Shown here: positions 51,593-58,462 of the stretch, in pieces | Layout: every line of letters begins with the position of its first letter | How positions within the stretch are numbered: the first letter of the stretch is position 1 | Assembly (NCBI RefSeq): GCF_004117875.1 | Contig: NZ_RAHW01000002.1 | Span: 62,001-126,000 of the forward strand | Source: Geomonas oryzae | GTDB taxonomy: Bacteria > Desulfobacterota > Desulfuromonadia > Geobacterales > Geobacteraceae | DNA length: 64,000 bases | Direction of reading: 5' to 3' | Notes under the pieces: generated by a model | Database searches by the model: none | Seen by the model: only the letters and a program-made list of their open reading frames with translations | What the model was told of the DNA's origin: nothing | Translations under genes and position numbers: made by a program

Positions 51593-52572
51593 TCACGGGC
51601 GGAGGCGGGTTCCTCGGCTTGGCCATCGTGCGGCAACTGCACGCCCGCGGCGACGAGGTGATCAGCTTCTCGCGCGGCGACTACCCCGAGCTTGCCGCGC
51701 TCGGCGTCGAGCAGCGACACGGCGACCTGGCCGACCCGCAGGCCGTTTTGCAGGCCGCAGCAGGATGCGACATCGTCTTCCACGTCGCCGCGAAGGCGGG
51801 GATCTGGGGCGATTACGAGGAATATTTCCGCGCCAACGTGACCGGTACGGAGAACGTCATCGCCGCCTGCCGAGCGCTCGGCATCAAACGCCTCGTCTAC
51901 ACCAGCTCGCCGAGCGTGGTCTTCGACGGTTCCGACGTCGAGGGGGCGGACGAAGCGCTCCCCTACCCCGCCCATTTCGAGGCGCCCTACCCGCAGACCA
52001 AGGCGCTCGCGGAAAAGGCCGTGCTGGCCGCGAACTCACCCGAGCTCGCGACCGTTTCCCTGCGCCCGCACCTCATCTGGGGGCCGGGGGACAACCACCT
52101 GGTGCCGCGCATCGTGGCCAAGGGACGTGCGGGAAAGCTCAAACGCATCGGTAAAAGGGCATGCCTCGTCGACACCGTTTTCGTGGAGAACGCGGCCGAG
52201 GCGCACCTGAACGCAGCCGACCGCCTCGCCCCCGGGGCGCCGCTTGCCGGCAAGGCGTATTTCATCTCCAACGGTGAGCCTATTCCCCTTTGGGACATGG
52301 TGAACCGGATCCTCGGCGCCGCGGGCGTTGCCCCGGTGACCCGCACCGTCCCTCCCGCCGTTGCATACGCTGCCGGCGTCGCATGCGAGTTCCTCTGGAA
52401 GCACCTTAAGCTTTCCGGCGAGCCGCCCATGACGCGCTTCGTAGCGAAGGAACTCGCCACCGCACACTGGTTCGACCTCTCGGCGGCGCGCAGGGATCTC
52501 GGTTACGCCCCGCGCGTCAGCATCGACGAAGGGATGGAGCTGCTGCGCCGGTCCTTCGGGAGTGAACGGTGA
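51580..52572 (+). CDS. oleD: OleD, NADPH-dependent 2-alkyl-3-ketoacid reductase
   Basis: A 330-residue extended short-chain dehydrogenase of the 3-beta-HSD group. TGGGGFLG binds the cofactor, VFHVAAKAGIWG follows, and the catalytic pair is Y137/K141 (YPQTK). RPHLIWGPGD is typical of the OleD/HSD branch. It reduces the OleA product to the beta-hydroxy acid used by OleC. It starts inside oleC and ends overlapping the phosphopantetheinyl transferase gene (GTGA), so oleC, oleD and the transferase form one translational chain. Confidence 0.92.
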   Translation: MRALVTGGGGFLGLAIVRQLHARGDEVISFSRGDYPELAALGVEQRHGDLADPQAVLQAAAGCDIVFHVAAKAGIWGDYEEYFRANVTGTENVIAACRALGIKRLVYTSSPSVVFDGSDVEGADEALPYPAHFEAPYPQTKALAEKAVLAANSPELATVSLRPHLIWGPGDNHLVPRIVAKGRAGKLKRIGKRACLVDTVFVENAAEAHLNAADRLAPGAPLAGKAYFISNGEPIPLWDMVNRILGAAGVAPVTRTVPPAVAYAAGVACEFLWKHLKLSGEPPMTRFVAKELATAHWFDLSAARRDLGYAPRVSIDEGMELLRRSFGSER

Positions 52573-53258
52573 TCGAAGTTGCCGGATTGGAAGGCGCGGC
52601 GGTACGCTACCGCATTCTTTCCCTCCAGCGTGATCCGGACGAGCGACTCCGCCTTATCGGGTTTCTGTCCGAGGCGGAACTGCGCCGCGGTGCGAGGCTG
52701 TTGGACGCTAAAAAGCGCGAGGAGTTCCTGGTAGGGCGCGGACTGCTGCGGGAGATGCTCGCTAAGCTTCTGTGCGTGGAGCCTCGTGAAGTCGAATTCT
52801 GCGAAGGGGAATTCGGGAAGCCGTATCTGCGCGACCAGCAAGGACTCGGCGACGGGGTTCGCTTCAACGTCTCCCATTCGGGAGCGACGCTGCTTATGGC
52901 GGTAAGCCGCGGCCGCGAGATCGGCGTCGATCTGGAAGAGACCAGAGAGGATCTGGCGTTTCGCCCCATGGCGGAGCGCTATTTTTCTTTGCGGGAGAAA
53001 GAGGAGCTTTTCGGACTGGAGCCGGGGGAACAGCTGGAGGCCTTCTACCGCTGCTGGACCAGGAAGGAAGCGTACATGAAGGGGACTGGAAGCGGCTTTT
53101 CGCAGCCTTCCACCGGTTTCGACGTGTCGCTTCTTCCCGGCGAGCCTCCGGCCCTGCTCGGGCATCGCGGGGATTCGGGCGAGGTTCAAAGATGGAGCAT
53201 CATTGATCTCGACTCCGGTCCCGGCTACTGCGCCTCGCTCGCGCTTTCAGTACAGTAA
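52569..53258 (+). CDS. Sfp-type 4'-phosphopantetheinyl transferase (PfaE role)
   Basis: A 229-residue transferase that loads phosphopantetheine onto carrier-protein serines. The Mg-binding motif GVDLEE and FYRCWTRKEAYMKGTG are present, preceded by FNVSHSG, the Sfp/AcpT pattern. The start is GTG at 52569, sharing bases with the oleD stop. Its place at the end of the pfa-ole block suggests it activates the five carrier domains of PfaA, the job of PfaE in Shewanella. Substrate assignment is inference from position. Confidence 0.9.
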   Translation: MIEVAGLEGAAVRYRILSLQRDPDERLRLIGFLSEAELRRGARLLDAKKREEFLVGRGLLREMLAKLLCVEPREVEFCEGEFGKPYLRDQQGLGDGVRFNVSHSGATLLMAVSRGREIGVDLEETREDLAFRPMAERYFSLREKEELFGLEPGEQLEAFYRCWTRKEAYMKGTGSGFSQPSTGFDVSLLPGEPPALLGHRGDSGEVQRWSIIDLDSGPGYCASLALSVQ

Positions 53259-53305
53259 TAGCTGTTTCTAGAACTGCATCAGATTAGCCTTGCCTCGCGT
53301 CCATC

Positions 53306-53327
53306 CCCCTCTCCCTCCGGGCGAGGG
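53306..53327. repeat. Partial copy of the GC-rich palindromic repeat
   Basis: CCCCTCTCCCTCCGGGCGAGGG matches the left arm of copies A and B with one change; the right arm is missing. Confidence 0.6.
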
Positions 53328-53337
53328 AACCGCCCCA

Positions 53338-53721
53338 CTATTTCATCCTGAACGCCCGGTACGCATCCATGTGACTCTTGTACTTGGTGAGGCTCACCTC
53401 GCTATTCAGCCAGGCGTAGATGATCGCGTTGGTCTCCTTGTCCCACTTGAAGAAGAGCCGGTGCTCCTTGGTCGGCTTCGCCCTGCGCCACTGCCGGTAG
53501 GCGTGCCCCTCGGCCTCACCCTGGTAATAAGAGGCGTGCTGCGGGTCCGCCGGTATCTCGTCCTTGATCGCCCGATAAACCCGCGCCAGAAGCTTCGCCT
53601 GCGGCGAGTTCATGTACGTCTGCGGGTTCCTCTCCCGCTCCTTCGCCACCACGTTTATCAGCTCGTCCAGCACCTGCTCGAACGCGGCGTGGAAGCGGAT
53701 GCGCGACTCGTTACTCACCAT
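53338..53721 (-). CDS. yhaV: YhaV-like ribonuclease toxin
   Basis: A 127-residue protein with the YhaV toxin pattern: a helical N-terminal half, then YRQWRRAKPTKEHRLFFKW, IIYAWLNSEVSLTKYKS and DAYRAF. E. coli YhaV (154 aa) is a translation-dependent mRNA interferase paired with PrlF. Here the upstream gene, two bases away, does not look like PrlF (no AbrB-type swapped-hairpin segment visible). The ATG has GGAGG seven bases upstream inside that gene, so production is coupled to it. It is shorter than E. coli YhaV at the N terminus. Confidence 0.82.
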   Translation of the reverse strand: MVSNESRIRFHAAFEQVLDELINVVAKERERNPQTYMNSPQAKLLARVYRAIKDEIPADPQHASYYQGEAEGHAYRQWRRAKPTKEHRLFFKWDKETNAIIYAWLNSEVSLTKYKSHMDAYRAFRMK

Positions 53722-53723
53722 GA

Positions 53724-54590
53724 TCAGACCTCCACGCCTCTGACCAGTTCCTCGATCAGCTTCATCTTGTCCGGGTCCGGTACCTTGATGTTGTCGGCGC
53801 TGCCGGCCAGCTCACGCTCCATGTAGTCATAGAGTTCGTATATGGTCCCGTTCTCGACGGAGAAGGAGAAGACATCGAAAATGCGGGGATGACAGGCGAC
53901 GGTCGCGAGCCTCTCGGCAATCAGGTCCTCGTAGTAGGTGGCTACCAGGTTGTCCGGAAGCACGAACCGGTAATGGATGAAGGAGGAAGCCCTGCCGGCG
54001 ACCAGTTCGTAACGGTAACTAGAGAGGATGACGTCGGTCTCTGAAAATGCGGTGCCTATCGCAGCCAAAACGACCTTGAGATCCTGTTCCGCAAGCCCTT
54101 GGGCGGCAAGGATCGCCGTCACCTTTTCGAAGTCCCCCTGCCGCGGGTGGTGTACCCCCTCGTGACTCTCCTGCCACTGGGAGAGGAGCTTGTTCAAGAG
54201 GGAAAAACGACCGGTCAGCGGAGCAATGCCGATCGCAGCGTTCAGAAGCTTCTGGTCCTTCGGCGCACGGTCTAACGCGAGCAGGGTGTACTTGGCGGAC
54301 TCGTTCCAAAGACAGGAGGTTTCGAGGGAATAGGCATAATACATGAGGCCCAGGTGGGACGGGGAAAGCTCGATAGCCTGGGCGTATTCAGCAGTCATCG
54401 CCTCGATGTTGTGTTCGAGACAGGCCACCATGCCGAGCAGGGCATGCGCCGAGACAGGGTCCTTCTTGAGCAGGGAATGCGCCGCCTTGCGATACCGGGC
54501 AAGCTTCAGCCCCTGGGTGACGTCCCGGCGGGTGAAGCCCCCCAGTTCACGGAGCAACTGGGCAAAATCGGGCTGTTTCCAGAAAAGCAT
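53724..54590 (-). CDS. Helical repeat (TPR-like) protein, candidate partner of the YhaV-like toxin
   Basis: A 288-residue cytoplasmic protein. Residues ~30-150 look like short helical repeats of TPR type (KAAHSLLKKDPVSAHALLG, YAQAIELSPSHLGLMYYA, LLALDRAPKDQKLLNAA). The C-terminal half reads as a separate alpha/beta region (SSYRYELVAGRASSFIHYRF, VFSFSVENGTIYELYDYM) ending in an acidic stretch. I do not recognise the family. The start at 54590 has only a weak ribosome site and lies seven bases after the upstream stop. It could be an antitoxin or an unrelated cargo gene; that is open. Confidence 0.6.
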   Translation of the reverse strand: MLFWKQPDFAQLLRELGGFTRRDVTQGLKLARYRKAAHSLLKKDPVSAHALLGMVACLEHNIEAMTAEYAQAIELSPSHLGLMYYAYSLETSCLWNESAKYTLLALDRAPKDQKLLNAAIGIAPLTGRFSLLNKLLSQWQESHEGVHHPRQGDFEKVTAILAAQGLAEQDLKVVLAAIGTAFSETDVILSSYRYELVAGRASSFIHYRFVLPDNLVATYYEDLIAERLATVACHPRIFDVFSFSVENGTIYELYDYMERELAGSADNIKVPDPDKMKLIEELVRGVEV

Positions 54591-54597
54591 GTGGAAC

Positions 54598-54864
54598 TCA
54601 GGAAAGCTCGGTGCCGCAGAACCGGCACGAGGTCTCACGCCATTTGGAGAATTCGCGGCACTTCGGGCACTGGCGATAATGTCCGTCTACCGGGCGCAGC
54701 GGGCGCTGGAAGAAGGTGACCATCACGGTGGGAGGAAAGCAGAAGTTAAGCAGGAACCACAGGAGGGGATTTCTCCCCTTGGTGTAGGCGACCCAGGCGC
54801 CGATAAGCCCGGGCAACAGGAAAAAGACGCCGATGTAGCCCCACTCCATGATCTCTTTAGGCAT
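54598..54864 (-). CDS. Small membrane protein with C-terminal zinc ribbon
   Basis: An 88-residue protein: two short hydrophobic segments (IGVFFLLPGLIGAWVAY and LLWFLLNFCFPPTVMVTFF), then a cytoplasmic zinc ribbon CPKC-x11-CRFC. A GGAG six bases before the ATG supports the start. It is first of three close-set minus-strand genes with the TPR-like and YhaV-like genes. Function unknown; such ribbons often mediate protein or nucleic-acid contact. Confidence 0.78.
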   Translation of the reverse strand: MPKEIMEWGYIGVFFLLPGLIGAWVAYTKGRNPLLWFLLNFCFPPTVMVTFFQRPLRPVDGHYRQCPKCREFSKWRETSCRFCGTELS

Positions 54865-54936
54865 GTCTGCTCCATGTTATGGCCGCCATTCCAATGACGG
54901 CGGCATCAGGTTTCGAGCTAGGAATTGCATCTGCCG

Positions 54937-54957
54937 ACGCCCTCACCCCGCCCCTCT
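54937..54957. repeat. Fragment of the GC-rich palindromic repeat
   Basis: GACGCCCTCACCCCGCCCCTC resembles the right arm of copies A and B. It is a short partial match only. Confidence 0.4.
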
Positions 54958-54970
54958 CCTTTTAATCTAC

Positions 54971-55261
54971 TCATGTCTTGGGTTCGGTCCGCGTTATGGT
55001 GCTGCGCACGTCGAGACCGAGCAACCTGGACGCCTCGTGCATCGCGTTCAGGTAACGCTCCTTGAAGTGCGGCAGAGCCTCAACGGGGTCTTCTTCATCG
55101 TCCCAGGGAAGCTTGGTGCGGGCAAGCACGATGAGGATCTCCTCAAGGGCATCCCTTTTCTGTTTCATCTCGCGGATCTCTTGCAGAGCCTCCTGCAACA
55201 GCTCCGTCTCCGCACTTTGGCTTTCGATCGCCGACTGCAGCTTCTGTAGTATATCGGTCAT
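54971..55261 (-). CDS. Small coiled-coil protein of unknown function
   Basis: A 96-residue, acidic protein. Residues ~5-50 are a predicted coiled coil rich in Glu, Gln and Leu (LLQEALQEIREMKQKRDALEE). The second half has PWDDEEDPVEALPHFKERYLNAMHEASRLLG. AGGAG before the ATG supports it as a real gene. No membrane segment or known family. Confidence 0.72.
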   Translation of the reverse strand: MTDILQKLQSAIESQSAETELLQEALQEIREMKQKRDALEEILIVLARTKLPWDDEEDPVEALPHFKERYLNAMHEASRLLGLDVRSTITRTEPKT

Positions 55262-55393
55262 AGATCGCTCCTCTTGAGTGGAGGCATCCTAGCAGCGTGC
55301 CGTATACGAGTCAACAGCGTTTATGTGCTCACGCAGCAGCCGTTTTCGCTGCTTCGACGCGCTCTACACGCACGATCAGAGCGTTTCTTTTAA

Positions 55394-55422
55394 TTGCCAA
55401 ACCGCAATAAAGGTTCTATGCT
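55394..55422 (+). promoter_or_regulatory. Promoter of the OmpH/Skp-type gene
   Basis: TTGCCA (55394-55399), 17-base spacer, TATGCT (55417-55422), about 43 bases before the ATG. Confidence 0.6.
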
Positions 55423-55464
55423 CTGCAATCGCAGTCACCACTACACAGACAAAAGGACGATTAC

Positions 55465-56085
55465 ATGAACAGGTTCGCAACGTTACTCATCGGCTCCGCC
55501 CTCAGCACGCTTGTCGCCGCCTATGGTTTCGCCGCCGAGTCCGCACCTGAAGCGGCAAAGCCCGCTGCAACACCTGCCGCTCCGGCCGCCGTCGCTCCTG
55601 CCGCTCCCGCAGCATCTGTCGATGCCACTTTGGCAGCAATCAAAATCGGTTTCGTCGACATGAGCAAGATCGCCGAGGAAAGCGCAGAGGGAAAGGCCGC
55701 AACCGACGCTTTGAAGGCGAAGTCCGAGAAGCTTCGTAAGAAGATCGAGGCTCAGCAGAAGCAGCTGGAGAAACAGAAAGAGGCCATTCAGGCGAAGCTT
55801 CCCAGCATGACTCCGAAGGAGCGTGCCGCCAAAGGGAAGGAGTTCGAGAAAAAGGTCGACGAATACCAGAAGATGGTGCGCGCCAGCGAACTCGAGGTTA
55901 CCAAGCTGCAGGACAGGCTGACCAAGGAGGTCGGAGGGGTTATCAAGAAGGCGTCCTCCGACTTCGCGAAGGCGAACGGGTACCTCCTCATTGCCGAGGA
56001 AAAAGCCGTGCTCTTCCTCGACGACAAGGTTAAACCGAAGGACCTCACTGAGGAGATCATAGCCTTCATGGCCAAGTCCAAGTAA
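55465..56085 (+). CDS. Periplasmic OmpH/Skp-family chaperone-like protein
   Basis: A 206-residue periplasmic protein. A signal peptide (ATLLIGSALSTLVAAYGFAA) is followed by an Ala/Pro-rich stretch, then IKIGFVDMSKIAEESAEGKAA, the strand that starts the Skp/OmpH fold. Long charged coiled-coil arms (~90-165) follow, and the chain returns with YLLIAEEKAVLFLDDKVKPKDLT, the closing strand of the family. It probably escorts unfolded outer-membrane proteins. Monocistronic, between a promoter and a strong terminator. Confidence 0.85.
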   Translation: MNRFATLLIGSALSTLVAAYGFAAESAPEAAKPAATPAAPAAVAPAAPAASVDATLAAIKIGFVDMSKIAEESAEGKAATDALKAKSEKLRKKIEAQQKQLEKQKEAIQAKLPSMTPKERAAKGKEFEKKVDEYQKMVRASELEVTKLQDRLTKEVGGVIKKASSDFAKANGYLLIAEEKAVLFLDDKVKPKDLTEEIIAFMAKSK

Positions 56086-56109
56086 CCCGCATTTAACCCG
56101 TTAAACCGG

Positions 56110-56144
56110 AGCCGCCCCACTTTACCAAGGGGCGGCTTTTTTTG
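56110..56144 (+). terminator. Rho-independent terminator after the OmpH/Skp-type gene
   Basis: Stem AGCCGCCCC/GGGGCGGCT with a 10-base loop, followed directly by TTTTTTT. Confidence 0.9.
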
Positions 56145-56289
56145 TCCCACCTGTCTCTGCTTGGCATTCTGCTTTCCCCCCCTTCACTTTGCAAAAAATT
56201 AACAACCTCCAACAAACCTTGCCGGTGCATGGTAGAATCCCCCCTTGTTCGCGTCCGGAAGGAATTTCCACAACATGAAGGGGGAAATC

Positions 56290-56757
56290 ATGAACCTGCG
56301 TTGCCTCATGTCGCTCTGTCTTGCGGCCACCATCTGCTTCTGTCACGGCCGGGCAGAAGCAACCCTTGGCGAACCGGCAGACACGATCGCAAAGGACAAA
56401 AAGGCGTTGGCGGCCGTGTCCCAAAAGTCGCTCAGCAGCGCACGTTTTCGGGTGCAGCAAATGGCATCCGGAACGACCAGAACCGCTATCAGGGAGTACG
56501 TGACTCCCACCGGTGTCGTCTTCGCGGTGGCTTGGAACGGACTCGTTCACCCTGATCTCAAGGTGCTCCTCGGCTCCTACCACGACGACTACCGAAAGGC
56601 GCTCTCGCGGCGGGCTCGCACCCCCGGGCGCCGCGAGATGAAACTCGTGTCGGGGCGGCTGGTTGTGGAGACGTGGGGACACATGCGCAATCTGCAAGGG
56701 CGGGCATACCTTCCGGCACTGCTCCCCGAAGGAGTGAACATCGATGAGATACGTTAA
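56290..56757 (+). CDS. DUF2844 family secreted protein
   Basis: A 155-residue protein with a signal peptide (LRCLMSLCLAATICFCHGRAEA) and the mature start TLGEPADTIA. The later part has IREYVTPTGVVFAVAWNGLVHPDLKVLLG, the pattern of DUF2844 proteins. The ATG at 56290 follows AAGGGGG. It overlaps the next gene by 14 bases, and DUF2844-DUF3443 pairs occur together in other proteobacteria, so the two products probably act together in the periplasm or at the cell surface. Confidence 0.82.
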   Translation: MNLRCLMSLCLAATICFCHGRAEATLGEPADTIAKDKKALAAVSQKSLSSARFRVQQMASGTTRTAIREYVTPTGVVFAVAWNGLVHPDLKVLLGSYHDDYRKALSRRARTPGRREMKLVSGRLVVETWGHMRNLQGRAYLPALLPEGVNIDEIR

Positions 56758-58198
56758 CCTATCGGCGTTGCTCACCATCTGTTACCTCTTCTTCATGGCC
56801 GGTTGCGGCGGCGGGGGTGGCGGTGGTTCGCACCCCTCCCTGACCTCGATCACGATCACGCCTGACGCCTCCACGCTCGCCGTCGGCTCGACCACGCAGC
56901 TCACCGCGACAGGCACCTACTCCGACAACAGCACCAAGGACATCACCAACGACGTCACCTGGAGTTCGTCAGCCGCAGGCACGGCGACGGTAAGCAACAC
57001 GCAGGGTAGCAAGGGGCTGGTAACGGTCATCTCCCAAGGGCCGGTAACCATAACCGCCACACTGGGCGATTTTTCCGACTCCACGGCGCTTACTACGACA
57101 CCATCCGCCAACGCGGCAAACGTGATGAAGATTACTGTGAACGGATCGTTGTGTGCCGCAGGGAGCTACATCAACAAGCCGTGTGTCAGCGTCACCATCT
57201 GCAATCCAGACCTCTCCGCCTGCCAGACGGTTAACGACATCCTGCTCGATACCGGCAGCTTCGGCCTGCGCATTTTCCAACAGGCCATCCCCAACCTTAC
57301 CCTGCCGACGGTCGCAAGCGGCACGGGCGCCCTCACCGGATGCGTAGAATTCGCCGACGGGAGCTCGCTTTGGGGACCAATCCGCAGGGCGATGGTGAAG
57401 CTTGGCGACGAGCCGTACGCCTCGGTGCCGATCCAGGTAATCAACTCGAGCTTCGGGTCGCTCCCCCTCCCCTGCGCCAACGCCGACCCCACACCGGTAT
57501 CTTCCGGCTTCAACGGCATCCTCGGGGTCGGCCTCTTCAAGGAGGACTGCGGTCTCGACTGTGCCTTCACCGCCGCTAACGGGGTGTACTACAGCTGCAT
57601 CGGCACATCCTGCACCGGCGTTGCCGTCCCGCTGTCGGACCAGGTGCAAAACCCGGTGGCAGCCCTGGCCACTGACGGCAACGGCGTCATCGTGCGGCTA
57701 CCGTCGGTACCTTTTGGCGGCGCCTCGTCCATCGACGGTTCGCTCATCCTCGGGATCGGCACTAGGAGCAACAACACGCTCACCTCCCCGACCGTTTTGC
57801 GTACCGATTCCGCCGGAGACGTGACCACCGTGATCGACAGCATCAGTTCCTTCGGTTTCTTCGACACCGGGTCGAACGCGCTGTTCTTCCCGAACCCGGA
57901 TTCTTCACTGCTACCGGTCTGCCCCTCGCCGAACACGGACTGGTACTGCCCACCGGCAACGAGGACACTTTCCGCGACCAACACCGCGGCGAACGGCTCA
58001 CCGTCCTCTACCGTCAGTTTCAGCATCTCCAGTCTTGAAACGCTGTTCAATACATCGAATAACGTTTTCGTCGATATCGGCGGTCCGTCCAGTTTCGGCT
58101 TCGACTGGGGACTTCCCTTCTTCATGGGACGCAGCGTCGCCTTCGGCATCGAAGGAGAAAGTTCCACGCTCGGCACCGGGCCGTACGTGGCGTACTGA
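56744..58198 (+). CDS. DUF3443 family lipoprotein with Ig-like domain and two DTGS motifs
   Basis: A 484-residue lipoprotein. Signal peptide with lipobox FMAGC at C21, a poly-Gly run, then a bacterial Ig-like (Big2) domain (~32-120). The rest matches DUF3443. It holds two aspartic-protease-like motifs, LLDTGSFGLR with D169 and FFDTGSNALFF with D374, about 205 residues apart, like the two lobes of pepsin-fold enzymes. Several cysteine pairs suggest disulphides, consistent with export. The overlap with the DUF2844 gene means coupled translation. Proteolytic activity is a hypothesis. Confidence 0.85.
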   Translation: MRYVNLSALLTICYLFFMAGCGGGGGGGSHPSLTSITITPDASTLAVGSTTQLTATGTYSDNSTKDITNDVTWSSSAAGTATVSNTQGSKGLVTVISQGPVTITATLGDFSDSTALTTTPSANAANVMKITVNGSLCAAGSYINKPCVSVTICNPDLSACQTVNDILLDTGSFGLRIFQQAIPNLTLPTVASGTGALTGCVEFADGSSLWGPIRRAMVKLGDEPYASVPIQVINSSFGSLPLPCANADPTPVSSGFNGILGVGLFKEDCGLDCAFTAANGVYYSCIGTSCTGVAVPLSDQVQNPVAALATDGNGVIVRLPSVPFGGASSIDGSLILGIGTRSNNTLTSPTVLRTDSAGDVTTVIDSISSFGFFDTGSNALFFPNPDSSLLPVCPSPNTDWYCPPATRTLSATNTAANGSPSSTVSFSISSLETLFNTSNNVFVDIGGPSSFGFDWGLPFFMGRSVAFGIEGESSTLGTGPYVAY

Positions 58199-58243
58199 TA
58201 GAGCGCACGCAAATCACTTTCCGACGCCTCCTCCACCCGATCC

Positions 58244-58354
58244 CCCTCTCCCTCCGGGAGAGGGCCGGGGTGAGGGCGTTGCCATGGCGAACATGGTCGC
58301 TTCGGGACAGCGCCCTCACCCGCCCTCCGGGCACCCTCTCCCAAAGGGAGAGGG
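58244..58354. repeat. GC-rich palindromic repeat, copy B
   Basis: A 111-base element with the same arms as copy A: CCCTCTCCCTCCGGGAGAGGG left, CGCCCTCACCCGCCCTCCGGG and CTCTCCC-AAAGGGAGAGGG right. The middle differs from copy A. Confidence 0.9.
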
Positions 58355-58462
58355 ACCCTGCCGAGGCCTCCATTTAATGTGCGGGTTTGACCCGGAGAGC
58401 GCCTTCAGCTACTATGACTCCTTGTGATGTCCTGCAATTGTCGTCAAGGAGGCGCTCAAACA

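Noticed and set aside
55323-55550. 75-codon frame upstream of the OmpH/Skp gene
   Set aside because: Covers the promoter and runs into the real gene in another frame; no ribosome site.
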